Positions 45,768-55,237 of a DNA stretch of 64,000 nucleotides are shown here, one piece after another. Both the position numbers and the translations under genes were made by a program. This DNA is from Kistimonas sp964291485 (GTDB lineage: Bacteria; Pseudomonadota; Gammaproteobacteria; Pseudomonadales; Endozoicomonadaceae). The stretch is taken from the NCBI GenBank assembly GCA_964291485.2, contig OZ220224.1, positions 1,364,001 through 1,428,000 on the forward strand, given 5' to 3'. The stretch's first letter is position 1. Each line of letters begins with the position of its first letter. Below the pieces are notes generated by a model. It worked only from the letters and a program-made list of their open reading frames with translations, was not told the DNA's origin and did not search any database.

Positions 45768-47083
45768 GTTCTGCCCCATCATTGGTCAGGCCTGTCCGCC
45801 TGATAGCAGGTACAGAAGAATTTGATCAACGGCTGGATCAATTGCTCGCCTGGGAATCGGTTTCTGACAAGGCTGTACAGCAAACGGTTGCTGATATTGT
45901 CGACAGGGTTCGCCATGAAGGTGATACAGCAGTTGTTGATTTCACCCGGCGCTTCGATCGGGTTACCGTTGAAACGATGGCTGAACTGGAACTCAGTAAA
46001 CAGCGGGTGGCAGAAGCGTTGAAGGCCATCTCTGATGCTGAGTTCGACGCGTTGCAATGCGCAGCGGATCGCATTCGCCTCTATCACGAAGAACAGCAAC
46101 AATCTTCCTGGCAGTATGAAGAACAGGATGGCACGGTGCTGGGACAAAAGGTGACGCCACTGGATCGCGTGGGTATTTATGTCCCCGGTGGACGTGCTGC
46201 TTATCCCTCATCGGTACTGATGAATGCGATTCCGGCCAAAGTGGCAGGTGTATCCGAGATTGTCATGGTGGTGCCCACGCCTGATGGTGTCGTTAATGAG
46301 ATGGTATTGGCTGCCGCGGCGCTTGCCGGGGTTGATCGGGTTTTTACTATTGGTGGCGCTCAGGCTGTTGCAGCACTGGCCTGGGGGACGGAGTCCATCC
46401 CGAAAGTTGATAAGATTGTCGGGCCGGGCAACATCTATGTCGCGACAGCGAAACGGATGGTCTATGGCCAGGTTGGCATTGACATGATTGCCGGACCATC
46501 AGAAATTCTGGTGATCTCGGATGGTGGGACTGACCCGGATTGGATTGCCATGGACCTGTTTTCTCAGGCGGAGCATGATGAAGATGCCCAGGCCATTCTG
46601 ATTGCAACGGATGGTGACTGGTTGGATCAGGTTGAGGATGCGATGCACCGGCTACTGCCCGGGATGGAGCGCAGGGACATTATTGCTGACTCGATCAACC
46701 ACCGAGGGGCGCTCATTCAGGTATCTGACCTGAATGCAGCGGTTGAGCTGTGTAACCGCATCGCGCCCGAACACCTTGAACTTTCTGTGGCCGATCCTGA
46801 TGCGCTGGTACCCTCTATCCGCCATGCCGGTGCGATATTCATGGGACGATATACCGCAGAAGCGCTTGGGGATTATTGCGCTGGCCCTAACCATGTATTA
46901 CCGACATCGGGAACAGCACGTTTTTCATCGCCACTGGGGGTTTATGATTTCCAGAAGCGATCTTCACTGATTCGTTTTTCTGCAGAAGGTGCTTCAAGCA
47001 TGGGTAAGGTGGCATCGGTATTGGCACGGGGGGAGAGTTTAACGGCCCATGCCCGATCTGCTGAATACCGTATAAAGGATTAG
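45764..47083 (+). CDS. hisD: HisD, histidinol dehydrogenase
   Basis: A 439-residue NAD-dependent enzyme for the last two steps of histidine synthesis. Zinc and catalytic blocks are visible: VGPGNIYVATAKRMVYGQVG, FSQAEHDEDAQAIL and the His-containing APEHLEL. It starts inside the hisG 3' end with a four-base overlap. In Pseudomonas hisC follows; here the next gene is degS on the opposite strand. Confidence 0.97.
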   Translation: MSSAPSLVRPVRLIAGTEEFDQRLDQLLAWESVSDKAVQQTVADIVDRVRHEGDTAVVDFTRRFDRVTVETMAELELSKQRVAEALKAISDAEFDALQCAADRIRLYHEEQQQSSWQYEEQDGTVLGQKVTPLDRVGIYVPGGRAAYPSSVLMNAIPAKVAGVSEIVMVVPTPDGVVNEMVLAAAALAGVDRVFTIGGAQAVAALAWGTESIPKVDKIVGPGNIYVATAKRMVYGQVGIDMIAGPSEILVISDGGTDPDWIAMDLFSQAEHDEDAQAILIATDGDWLDQVEDAMHRLLPGMERRDIIADSINHRGALIQVSDLNAAVELCNRIAPEHLELSVADPDALVPSIRHAGAIFMGRYTAEALGDYCAGPNHVLPTSGTARFSSPLGVYDFQKRSSLIRFSAEGASSMGKVASVLARGESLTAHARSAEYRIKD

Positions 47084-47093
47084 GACTCCATTG

Positions 47094-47125
47094 CGCAGGG
47101 AGCTGTGATAAAACGGCTGCCTGCG
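47094..47125. terminator. Weak hairpin between hisD and degS
   Basis: A 10-bp stem with one internal G-G mismatch (47094-47103 with 47116-47125) in the 44-base gap between the converging stops. It has no T-run, so termination may be weak or rho-assisted. Confidence 0.3.
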
Positions 47126-47127
47126 GA

Positions 47128-48267
47128 TTAATGCCGATTACCCAGCAAAGGAGGACGCTCTCCGACCTTGGAGACCAGACTGACGGTTTTACCACCACGC
47201 AACACCGTAATAGGCACTTCGCTGCCGGGATGCAGGTTCGCTACCTGGTTCATGATCTGCTTGCCGTCATTAGCTTCCATGTTATTGATGCTGATGATGA
47301 CATCACCCCGTTGTAGACCGGCTTCCGAGGCCGGGCTGTTGTCATAAATACCGGAAATCAGGATGCCGTTGCCGGGTTCAAGCCCGAAAGCCGAGGCCAG
47401 TTCAGGCGTTAATGCCTGAGACTCTATGCCCAGCCAGCCACGAATAACGCGACCCTCTTCGATGATGGAGGTCAGCACCAGATTGGCCAGGTTAGAGGGA
47501 ATAGCGAAGCCCAATCCCTCGCTGCCACCGTCGCTGGTCAGCAGAGCGGTCGAGATACCTACCAGTTCCCCCCGGGCGTTAACCAGTGCACCACCGGAGT
47601 TGCCGATATTGATGGCTGCATCTGTCTGAATGAAGTTTTCATAGGTACTTAGCCGGAGGTTGCGCTGGGTGGCACTGATAATCCCCATGCTGACGGTTTG
47701 TCCCAGACCAAAAGGATTACCGATAGCCAATGCGACATCGCCGGTGCGAATAGTCTGTGAGTCAGTCCAGGTAATACTAGGTAGATTATCCAGTTGAACT
47801 TTCAAGACAGCCAGATCGGTTTCCGGATCGGTGCCGATTATGGTGGCATGGGTTTCACGGCCATCCTGCAGAGCAATAATAATGTCGTCGGCACCGGCGA
47901 TGACGTGGTTGTTGGTCAGGATATAACCTTCAGGCCGTACGATGACGCCGGATCCGAGACTCGACTGAATGCGCTGGCGCCTGGGCACCCGGTTATAACT
48001 GTAGGCGTCTTGCAGAAGTGGGTTATCAAGTTCAGCCGGAGGGCGGCGAATAGCCCGTGTCGTAAAGATGTTGACTACCGAGGGAGCTGCATGTTCAACG
48101 GCATCATTATAAGAAAAGGGGCCAGAGAAAATGGGGGAATGACTTCCCTCAAGGTTCTCAGTGGATAAATTAAAGCCACGCAGCTGAGGAAAAAGTTGCA
48201 AGAGCACGAAAGCAAAAAGTAGCCCACACAAGCCAGGCCAGCCGAAATAACGCAGAATATGCTTCAT
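47128..48267 (-). CDS. degS: DegS/AlgW-type periplasmic serine protease
   Basis: A 379-residue HtrA-family protein with one N-terminal membrane anchor (about 12-26), a trypsin-like domain with His121 (TNNHVIAG), Asp151 (DPETDLAVL) and Ser224 (NIGNSGGALVN), and one PDZ domain (about 260-355, WLGIESQALTPELA). A single PDZ and a membrane anchor mark it as DegS/AlgW rather than DegP. It senses misfolded outer-membrane proteins and cuts the anti-sigma factor (RseA/MucA), releasing sigma-E. Its position after hisD matches algW in Pseudomonas. Confidence 0.95.
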   Translation of the reverse strand: MKHILRYFGWPGLCGLLFAFVLLQLFPQLRGFNLSTENLEGSHSPIFSGPFSYNDAVEHAAPSVVNIFTTRAIRRPPAELDNPLLQDAYSYNRVPRRQRIQSSLGSGVIVRPEGYILTNNHVIAGADDIIIALQDGRETHATIIGTDPETDLAVLKVQLDNLPSITWTDSQTIRTGDVALAIGNPFGLGQTVSMGIISATQRNLRLSTYENFIQTDAAINIGNSGGALVNARGELVGISTALLTSDGGSEGLGFAIPSNLANLVLTSIIEEGRVIRGWLGIESQALTPELASAFGLEPGNGILISGIYDNSPASEAGLQRGDVIISINNMEANDGKQIMNQVANLHPGSEVPITVLRGGKTVSLVSKVGERPPLLGNRH

Positions 48268-48519
48268 CCGTTTGCTGCTACCACTCCGGTGTTGAGTTGT
48301 AATCGGTTATCTTAAGGATAAATCTGTGACTGTTACTGGATTGTATGTAATTGTCTGGTTCATGGCAAAAGTGGTGATTGCATCTTTAAACTTGGATAGG
48401 GTAAAAATCGATAAATATAACGACATATCCATGACGGTTGGCGGATGTGGACGCCTCTCATTAAACCCTCAACGGAATTCGTCCATTACTTTCATGCGGT
48501 TATGTCATTATAAATAATA

Positions 48520-48535
48520 GACTCATGATTGAGTC
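48520..48535 (-). terminator. Short hairpin after the pilin gene
   Basis: A perfect 6-bp stem (48520-48525 with 48530-48535, loop of four) directly follows the pilin stop codon and leads into TATTATTTAT on the minus strand. It is short, but well placed as a terminator. Confidence 0.5.
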
Positions 48536-48536
48536 T

Positions 48537-48992
48537 TTACGTCGTTGAGGGTGCTGTATTGCGGCAATTGGAGGGTAAATAGGCGGTTTTCATACCGGAT
48601 CCTGATACGGCGGCACACGTCCATTGAATAGCACCACTGGATGCCGTAGGGATCAGAACTAACTTGGCATCATCAAGAACTTTATTGCTGAATGTCATTA
48701 CGATTTTACCATCGCTTTGTATTGATACATCCTTAACGGCATTCCCTGTTAGCGTATTATCAAGTCCCGCTTCTGCATTGGAGCTGGGCCAGATTCCTTC
48801 AGAGGCGTAGTACTCAGAAACAGCCGCTTTGACACCTGAGGCCATGTTCAAACCCTCTGAAACATGGGCGCGTTTGGTGTAATCCTGATAAGCGGGAATG
48901 GCGACAGCTGATAAAATGCCTACGATTGCAATCACAATCATCAATTCTATCAAGGTAAAGCCGTATTGATCGGCTCTATAGCCAGCCTGCAT
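48537..48992 (-). CDS. pilA: Type IV major-pilin-like protein (PilA-like)
   Basis: A 151-residue type IVa prepilin. The leader is MQAGYRADQYG, cleaved before FTLIELMIVIAIVGILSAVA with the essential Glu5. The rest has the pilin helix and a C-terminal disulfide loop (Cys in WTCAAVSG and in LPSNCRN). A strong GGAGAGGAG ribosome site precedes the ATG. No assembly genes (pilB, pilC, pilD) are nearby. The gene lies alone between degS and the NIF3 gene, and could serve adhesion, motility or DNA uptake; it might be a minor pilin. Confidence 0.88.
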   Translation of the reverse strand: MQAGYRADQYGFTLIELMIVIAIVGILSAVAIPAYQDYTKRAHVSEGLNMASGVKAAVSEYYASEGIWPSSNAEAGLDNTLTGNAVKDVSIQSDGKIVMTFSNKVLDDAKLVLIPTASSGAIQWTCAAVSGSGMKTAYLPSNCRNTAPSTT

Positions 48993-49204
48993 GACTCCTC
49001 TCCTTGGAATATGCGCTTTATTTTTTTGATTACAAAAAAGTGTGGTTGGCGTCTTCCATTTTGTCTAGAAACGTAGCATGACTTGAGCAGGCCTCTGGCT
49101 GGTGACTTCTGCGGTCAGCTTTGAATAACACGGTTGGTTGGGTTTTTTGCCAGATGTTTTTGATAAAGTTATGGAAATACCGTTTGTCAGAATGGAAACC
49201 GTTT

Positions 49205-49972
49205 ATGTCAGTAAAGCTGAATGACCTGATTGTAGCCGCCGAACAAAAGCTCAAGCCTTGGCTATTTAAGGACTATGCGCCCAATGGGTTACAGGTTGAA
49301 GGGCGCCGCGAGATCAAGCGGGTTGTGACAGGTGTCACGGCCTGTGAAGCCCTGCTGGATGCTGCCATCGCTGCCGATGCGGATGCGGATGCCATTCTGG
49401 TGCATCATGGCTATTTCTGGCGGGGAGAAAATGCCTGTCTGACAGGCATGAAGCGACGTCGTATCGGTAAACTGATAGAGCATGACATCAGTTTAATCGC
49501 CTATCATCTGCCACTGGATGCTCACCCTGAACTGGGTAACAACGCTTGCCTGGGCAAGCGTCTTGGGTTTGAAACTACTGGCGGCATGGATGCCGATGAA
49601 CAAACCTCGATTGGCCTGACAGGGCGCCTGGCTAATCCACAGACGCTGGATGCGCTGGGCGGGCATGTTGAGCAGGTGTTGGGGCGAACACCGTTACTGG
49701 TGAGTGGTGGTGACCATCCGATCAGGACCGTTGCCTGGTGTACAGGCGGAGCCCAGGGTTACATTGAAAAAGCCCTGATGCTGGGCGTAGATGCTTATAT
49801 CAGTGGTGAAATCTCTGAACAGACCACCCACTTTGCCCGTGAAAATGGTATCCACTATATTGCTGCCGGACATCATGCGACGGAGCGTTATGGCGTGCAG
49901 GCGCTGGGGGAATGGCTAGAGACAACGTTGGGGATTGAACATCAGTTTGTGGATATTGATAACCCGGTTTAA
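49205..49972 (+). CDS. NIF3/YbgI family metal-binding hydrolase-like protein
   Basis: A 255-residue NIF3-like protein. Metal ligands are in VHHGYFWRGE near residue 65 and the C-terminal GHHATERYGVQALGEWLE. I use the ATG at 49205 (MSVKLNDLI); the frame is open 28 codons upstream, but that part has no family match. The family has been annotated as GTP cyclohydrolase I type 2, but its true substrate is uncertain. It follows algW in Pseudomonas, as it nearly does here. Confidence 0.93.
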   Translation: MSVKLNDLIVAAEQKLKPWLFKDYAPNGLQVEGRREIKRVVTGVTACEALLDAAIAADADADAILVHHGYFWRGENACLTGMKRRRIGKLIEHDISLIAYHLPLDAHPELGNNACLGKRLGFETTGGMDADEQTSIGLTGRLANPQTLDALGGHVEQVLGRTPLLVSGGDHPIRTVAWCTGGAQGYIEKALMLGVDAYISGEISEQTTHFARENGIHYIAAGHHATERYGVQALGEWLETTLGIEHQFVDIDNPV

Positions 49973-50014
49973 GTCAATGTTTGGTAATAGCGATTCTCTA
50001 TCCTGTCGATGATT

Positions 50015-50044
50015 AGCAGCCAGCCTCGAGGCTGGCTGCTTTGT
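50015..50044. terminator. Terminator after the NIF3 gene
   Basis: A perfect 11-bp GC-rich stem (50015-50025 with 50030-50040, loop TCGA) followed by only three T. It lies between the converging NIF3 gene and the YfcC-type transporter gene and may serve both. Confidence 0.7.
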
Positions 50045-50047
50045 CTA

Positions 50048-51583
50048 TCAGAGGTAGGCTGTGATCAGAAGCATCACGGCTGCGAGGCCTGTCAGCATAC
50101 CCAGCAACGGCAATACAAACTTCAGCCATTTATCAAAGGTCACGTTGACCATGGCCAGAGAGGCCAGTACCAATCCTGTCGGTGTGATAAACGCCATCAG
50201 ACCCATACCATACTGGTAGGCGCTGACAATATTATCCCGGGGCAGACCCACAACATCAGCCAACGGCGCCATGATCGGCATGGAAAGTACAGCCAGACCG
50301 GAAGAGGAGGGTACAAAGAAAGAGATTCCGGCAAACAGAATCATCATCACAACGATGAAGAAGCCTTTATCCATACCGTCAACCAGACCGGCGCTGGCAT
50401 GCAGGATGCTGTCGCTGATCATGCCCTGATCCATCAGGATAGTGACACCGCGGGCAATGGCAATAATCATGGCTACACCCAGCAGATCACTGGCGCCTTG
50501 CAGGAATTCACGAACAAAGGCCTTTTCATCACTGCGGGACAGCACACCGACGACCAGTGACGCCACGAAGAACAGTGTGGTCATTTCCATGAACCACCAG
50601 CCCAGCTGGGAGACCCCGTACACCATGATTATGAAGGTCGCTGTAAACACACCAAGAATCATCTTGGTTTGAGAGCTCATCTGGGTATTGTCGGCCGAGT
50701 GATTGCCGAGGAAGCGGGCTTCCAGTTCGGCCTTCTGGCTGAAGATCAGTGATTTCTCGGGATTGGCCTTCACTTTCTCGGCATACCGAATCAGGTACCA
50801 GATACACAGGGCCGTGCCCAGTGCCAGCATGATCAGGCGTGGCGTCAAGCCATCGGTCCAGTTAATGCCGGCGGCGTTGGAGGCAATAATGGTGCTGAAC
50901 GGGTTGACGGTAGAGCACATGGTGCCCACGGAAGAACCCAGGTAGATAGCGGCCAGGGCGACGATTGCGTCATAGCCGGCTGCCAGGAAAATCGGTACCA
51001 GGATCGGGTAAAAGGCAATGGTTTCTTCCGCCATCCCGAAGGTGGTGCCGCCAACGGCGATCAGAGCTGTCACGATAATAATCAGCCACTTTTCACGACC
51101 TTCGAGCGCCGTGGAAAGGCTCTGTATGCCGGAGTTGAAGGCGCCCGTATGGTTGACCACCCCGATGAAACCACCAATCACCAGCACAAAGAAGACGACA
51201 CCAATGGAGTCGTACATACCGGCGATAGGCGCCTGGAAGAAGGCCGCCACGCCCTGAGGGCTAGGTTCGACCGTGGTATAGGTACCGGGAATGCCAATAG
51301 GCTTGCGGATATCACCACCGGTGAATTTATCGAGTTGTGCCTTGATATCAAACTGGTCCAGTGTTTCCTGTGTGGCGGGAAATGCTTTCATCTCGCCTGA
51401 CGCGTAAGTGACTGAGAACGTATTGCTGACGTCGTCGTACGACAATTTATCGTAGATACCCGGTGTCACCATCCAGGTCAGTATCGCGACCAGTGCGGCA
51501 ACAATTAACAGAACCGTGTAGGCGGATGGAAATGACAGTTTTTTCTTCTGTTCAGAATGCGTAGCGGTGGCAGTACTACTCAC
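50048..51583 (-). CDS. YfcC-family (C4-dicarboxylate/ arginine-ornithine type) membrane transporter
   Basis: A 511-residue protein with about 12 membrane segments and the N-terminal TVLLIVAALVAILTWMVTPG typical of YfcC. It resembles short-chain carboxylate or basic-amino-acid exchangers of the AitC/YfcC superfamily; the substrate cannot be read from sequence. It is immediately downstream (96 bases) of the peptidase T gene on the same strand, suggesting import or exchange of amino acids that the peptidase releases. Confidence 0.85.
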   Translation of the reverse strand: MSSTATATHSEQKKKLSFPSAYTVLLIVAALVAILTWMVTPGIYDKLSYDDVSNTFSVTYASGEMKAFPATQETLDQFDIKAQLDKFTGGDIRKPIGIPGTYTTVEPSPQGVAAFFQAPIAGMYDSIGVVFFVLVIGGFIGVVNHTGAFNSGIQSLSTALEGREKWLIIIVTALIAVGGTTFGMAEETIAFYPILVPIFLAAGYDAIVALAAIYLGSSVGTMCSTVNPFSTIIASNAAGINWTDGLTPRLIMLALGTALCIWYLIRYAEKVKANPEKSLIFSQKAELEARFLGNHSADNTQMSSQTKMILGVFTATFIIMVYGVSQLGWWFMEMTTLFFVASLVVGVLSRSDEKAFVREFLQGASDLLGVAMIIAIARGVTILMDQGMISDSILHASAGLVDGMDKGFFIVVMMILFAGISFFVPSSSGLAVLSMPIMAPLADVVGLPRDNIVSAYQYGMGLMAFITPTGLVLASLAMVNVTFDKWLKFVLPLLGMLTGLAAVMLLITAYL

Positions 51584-51679
51584 GGTGGAGTCCCCCTAAT
51601 AGCAACAGGATGTGCAGTGTTTTTGGTGTTACCGCCGCAGGTCATGTCCCCCATGGACTGCGGCTGGAATAAGGTGGTT

Positions 51680-52924
51680 TTATTCGGCGTCCCAGTGCTT
51701 CTCGGCCGTCAGGCGACCGATGCTGATGATGGTTTCAATCGCTTTCAGCGCCGATTCAACACAGAGATATTCATACGGGCCGTGGAAGTTATGGCCGCCG
51801 GTGAAAATATTGGGCGTGGGCAATCCCATAAAGGACAGACGGGAGCCGTCAGTGCCGCCCCTGATGGGTTTAATGTCTGGCTGAATACCGCAGGCTTCCA
51901 TGGCTTCACGGGCAAAGGCTACCACATGGGGCACTTTTTCCAGCTCTTCTCGCATATTGGCGTATTGTTCCGTCAACTTGACGATGACCCGCTTTTCGCC
52001 GAGTTGCTGGTTCATGCTGTCAGCAATCGACAGCAGCAGTTGTTTGCGGTGCTCGAAGTGGTCCCGGTCAAAATCACGGATGATGTATTCCAGCTGGGCT
52101 TCTGATTCACTGCCGGACATGCTGCAGAGGTGGAAGAAGCCTTCATAGCCCTCGGTTTTTTCCGGAACCTCATTGGCGGGCAGTTCATTGGCAAACTGTC
52201 GCGCCAGGTGCATGGCATTGATCATCATGTCTTTGGCGGTTCCGGGGTGAACATTGCGTCCACGGAATAGAATATCGGCACCTGCAGCATTGAAGTTTTC
52301 ACATTCCAGGCCGCCCAGTGCACCGCCGTCGATGGTATAAGCCCAACGGGCGCCAAAACCGGCGACATCAAAATGATCTGCCCCACGGCCGATTTCTTCA
52401 TCCGGGGTGAAACCGATGCAGATGTCGCCATGGGGAATATCTGCATGTTCAGTCAGATAGGCAATAGCGGTCATGATCGCGGCAATGCCGGCCTTGTCAT
52501 CCGCTCCCAGCAGAGTGGTGCCGTCGGTGGTGATCAGCGTCTTGCCAACATACTGTTTCAGCGTGGCGAAATCGGCCGGGGACAGGCGTAGGTTCTGTTC
52601 CTGGTTAAGCAGAATATCCTTGCCATCATAGTTTTCAATAATCTGTGCTTTGACGTTTTCACCGGAGGCATCCGGTGCGGTGTCCATGTGTGCGATAAAG
52701 CCGATTGGAGGTACAGGATGGGATGTATTGGCGGGCAGTCGTGCGGTCACATAGCTGTTGTCGTCCAGTTTGACATCAGCCAGCCCCATGGCTGCCAGTT
52801 CATCACGCAACTGTTGTGCGAACACCTGCTGACCGGGCGTGCTGGGCACCGTGTCACTGGCGTCATCGGAACGGGTATTGTAAGAAACGTAACGGAGAAA
52901 GCGATCTGTAAATGCCTGTTGCAT
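51680..52924 (-). CDS. pepT: Peptidase T (tripeptidase)
   Basis: A 414-residue M20-family aminotripeptidase. Metal-site blocks are GFIAHMDTAPD (His, Asp), LLGADDKAGIAA (Asp), FTPDEEIGRGADHFD (Glu-Glu) and the C-terminal GGTDGSRLSFMG. It removes N-terminal residues from tripeptides in the cytoplasm. I start it at the ATG at 52924, giving MQQAFTDRFLRYV, in agreement with E. coli PepT. The first ATG of the frame at 52981 has an AGG close by and cannot be excluded. It lies upstream of the YfcC-type transporter gene. Confidence 0.93.
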   Translation of the reverse strand: MQQAFTDRFLRYVSYNTRSDDASDTVPSTPGQQVFAQQLRDELAAMGLADVKLDDNSYVTARLPANTSHPVPPIGFIAHMDTAPDASGENVKAQIIENYDGKDILLNQEQNLRLSPADFATLKQYVGKTLITTDGTTLLGADDKAGIAAIMTAIAYLTEHADIPHGDICIGFTPDEEIGRGADHFDVAGFGARWAYTIDGGALGGLECENFNAAGADILFRGRNVHPGTAKDMMINAMHLARQFANELPANEVPEKTEGYEGFFHLCSMSGSESEAQLEYIIRDFDRDHFEHRKQLLLSIADSMNQQLGEKRVIVKLTEQYANMREELEKVPHVVAFAREAMEACGIQPDIKPIRGGTDGSRLSFMGLPTPNIFTGGHNFHGPYEYLCVESALKAIETIISIGRLTAEKHWDAE

Positions 52925-53267
52925 ACCTGCATACTTCTTCTGGGCGAGAGAAAGGGTGCGGCATAATCTACCGTGACTCATGGCCTGTTATATTGATTTG
53001 GATTAGGCTGATTTTGAAAACCGGCTTTCTGTGAATTTTCGTGGTTTATTGTTGAAAACCCGGTAGGTAAAAGACAGAAATAATGCATATTTTGATAAAA
53101 CGACAATTATTTTTATGCAGGTATTGTCTTGTGAGTGTTAAAGGCAAAATTCGACATGTTGTTTTTTATAATGATGCTATTGATTGCGTTGGTCTGCCCA
53201 ACAGGATTTGAGTTTTTTGGTTTGTGATGAGGTGACAGCCTGACTTTTTAATATTTATTACAGCATT
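52925..53267. other. AT-rich gap between pldA and pepT
   Basis: 343 bases (286 if pepT starts at the upstream ATG). It holds the presumed pepT promoter and the tail of the pldA transcript. It is AT-rich with no gene seen on either strand. Confidence 0.5.
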
Positions 53268-54131
53268 TCATAAATGCCAGTGCGAAAAGGCTACACCGAT
53301 TCCAAATGTATTGTTGTAATGGTTGTAATCAGAAATGGATTCCCCATAACCACTGGTTAATTTGATAAATCCCTGAAGATTACGGTGGATGGGAAACAAC
53401 CAGGCGAGTTCTTCATAGCCCCGGGAAAAGAGGCTGCTGAGGTTGTTACGGCTTTTGAGCATTAGCTGGTGGTTTCCCAGTGTGTAGTACAGCTGCATCT
53501 CGCCGTCGCCACGGTAATGGGTCATGTCCTTGTTATAGTCATGACTGGTGACTTTCAGTCTGAGCCAGGGTCTCAGGCTGATGGCAAGATTGCCATTTTC
53601 AACCAGGAAATCCAGGTAAATCCGGTTCCAGCTATGTTCGTTATCCCCGCCTTTGCCGTTGGATTCATGCAGAAAGCCTATTGATGCAGAACGCCATGTC
53701 CATTCCCCCCAGACATGGTTCACGGGCAGTGAATAAAACAGCTCTGGCTGGTAATCGGTATCCCGAAAATAGGCTGACTCGTCATAAGCCTGCCAGAAAG
53801 AATTCTGGGTATAGGCAAATTGAACGGTGTCATCTGGCCTTAAAATGTTGCCGGCAAAGGCAAAACGAAGGCTTAGCTGGAATTCGATTTCGGTTCGTTT
53901 GACTTTTTGGTCGTTGGGATTCAGAGGTGCAAAGAAGGCCTGGTTGGGTTTCTGGCTGTAATGTACCGGAAACAGATAGTTTGTTCGGTAGGGCTTCAGT
54001 ATGAATAGTTCAGTATTGCCATCAGTATGAACGAGTGCAGAGGCTGTTTCTGCAGCAGACAGGGACACACATAATGCGTTCATCAGAACACAGGCGGATA
54101 CCAGAATACGGGAGTTTTTCCAGTTCATCAC
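53268..54131 (-). CDS. pldA: Outer-membrane phospholipase A (OmpPLA/PldA)
   Basis: A 287-residue outer-membrane beta-barrel with a signal peptide (about 1-27, ending SLSAAE). Catalytic residues fit OmpPLA exactly: His155 and Ser157 in GFLHESNGK and Asn169 in SWNRIY, with the same spacing as E. coli His142-Ser144-Asn156. A typical YTQNSFWQAYD strand precedes. It hydrolyses phospholipids when the outer membrane is disturbed. In some host-associated bacteria it supports colonisation (family knowledge, not shown here). Confidence 0.95.
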   Translation of the reverse strand: MMNWKNSRILVSACVLMNALCVSLSAAETASALVHTDGNTELFILKPYRTNYLFPVHYSQKPNQAFFAPLNPNDQKVKRTEIEFQLSLRFAFAGNILRPDDTVQFAYTQNSFWQAYDESAYFRDTDYQPELFYSLPVNHVWGEWTWRSASIGFLHESNGKGGDNEHSWNRIYLDFLVENGNLAISLRPWLRLKVTSHDYNKDMTHYRGDGEMQLYYTLGNHQLMLKSRNNLSSLFSRGYEELAWLFPIHRNLQGFIKLTSGYGESISDYNHYNNTFGIGVAFSHWHL

Positions 54132-54512
54132 ATGATCCGGTTTGTTGAGTGATCCTGTTGTGGTTCGGAGGCGCAGTGAGGTAATGAAGAACTAGAATAG
54201 ACTGCAACATGGTCACTGTAGGAAATAAGTGACTGTTTCTTGATGTTGCTGTTTGGTGAGGCGATAGTGTTCCGATACAGGAAACTAACTGATCAAGCGA
54301 CACATCCTGTTCAGTGAGCACGCTTATGTTTTAAGGGATTGGTGTCTTTCATGGGATTGTTTTTCCCTTTTTGTAAATACTGCTGTAGGCAGAGTTAATG
54401 ATGTAGCAGGCAGGTTTAACCGGGAGGCACTAAGCTAGAAACAGTTAACGACTTACAGGGTGACATGCCGGAATCCCCGTAAAAGGGGGTCATTTATGGA
54501 GGAGGGCATCAT
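54132..54512. other. Divergent gap between pldA and yqhA with a leader hairpin
   Basis: 381 bases without a gene. The only structure seen is a C4/G4 hairpin at 54473-54490 (loop GTAAAA) about eight bases before the strong ribosome site of yqhA. No promoter was identified confidently. Confidence 0.5.
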
Positions 54513-55013
54513 ATGGAAAAATGGCTTGAGAACCTGCTGTATGCATCCCGTTGGTTGCTGGCGCCAATTTATCTTGGCTTAAGCTTGGTGTTGATTATTC
54601 TCGTTGTTAAGTTCTTCGAGAGTGTCTTTTATCTGCTGTTTAATCTTTTTGAACTGACTGAAATTACGGTCATTCTCAAGATTCTGTCGCTGATTGATGT
54701 TGTGCTCGTGGGTGGGTTGCTGGTGATGGTGATGTATTCCGGTTATGAGAACTTTGTTTCCAAGCTGGATATCAAGGAAGGTGCAGAAAAGCTCAGTTGG
54801 CTGGGTAAAATGGATTCCGGTTCCCTGAAAGCCAAAGTGGCCGCTTCCATTGTGGCGATTTCATCCATTCACCTGCTGAAGATATTCATGGATGCAGAGC
54901 ATGTTGATAATGACAAGTTGATATGGTTTGTATTGATCCACCTGACCTTTGTGGTATCCGCGATCGGAATGGGCATGTTGGATTTTATCATGAAAAACAA
55001 GAAACAGATTTAG
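54513..55013 (+). CDS. yqhA: YqhA / UPF0114 inner-membrane protein
   Basis: A 166-residue protein very similar to E. coli YqhA: MEKWLENLLYASRWLLAPIY at the start, then VGGLLVMVMYSGYENFVSKL and KVAASIVAISSIHLLKIFMD. About four membrane segments. Function is not known in the family. It has a very strong GGAGGAGGG ribosome site six bases before the ATG. Confidence 0.92.
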   Translation: MEKWLENLLYASRWLLAPIYLGLSLVLIILVVKFFESVFYLLFNLFELTEITVILKILSLIDVVLVGGLLVMVMYSGYENFVSKLDIKEGAEKLSWLGKMDSGSLKAKVAASIVAISSIHLLKIFMDAEHVDNDKLIWFVLIHLTFVVSAIGMGMLDFIMKNKKQI

Positions 55014-55237
55014 CCACTCAGATGATCGGGAGGTGGCTGTTCTCCTCCCTTCCCGTCATATGTATATAATTTAATCATCTAAATAGCCTCTTATTTATGC
55101 CTTAGTCTTATTGGTATAGTGGCATTCCCTGACAGTACCCGAATAATCATAAGCCCGCACTGCAGACGAATGGAGAGCGCTGAATACAGGCCTCACCGGT
55201 AAATGGACGACTGCAGTGTCAGAAGACGAGTGACCGC

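Noticed and set aside
48326..48517. A 63-codon frame in the degS-pilin gap
   Set aside because: No ribosome site and no family match; the region is better explained as intergenic.
50009..50560. A 183-codon plus-strand frame opposite the YfcC-type gene
   Set aside because: Its His/Gln/Gly-rich translation is typical of an antisense shadow of a membrane protein.
54022..54321. A 99-codon minus-strand frame overlapping the start of pldA
   Set aside because: It overlaps the pldA signal peptide in another frame and has no coding character.
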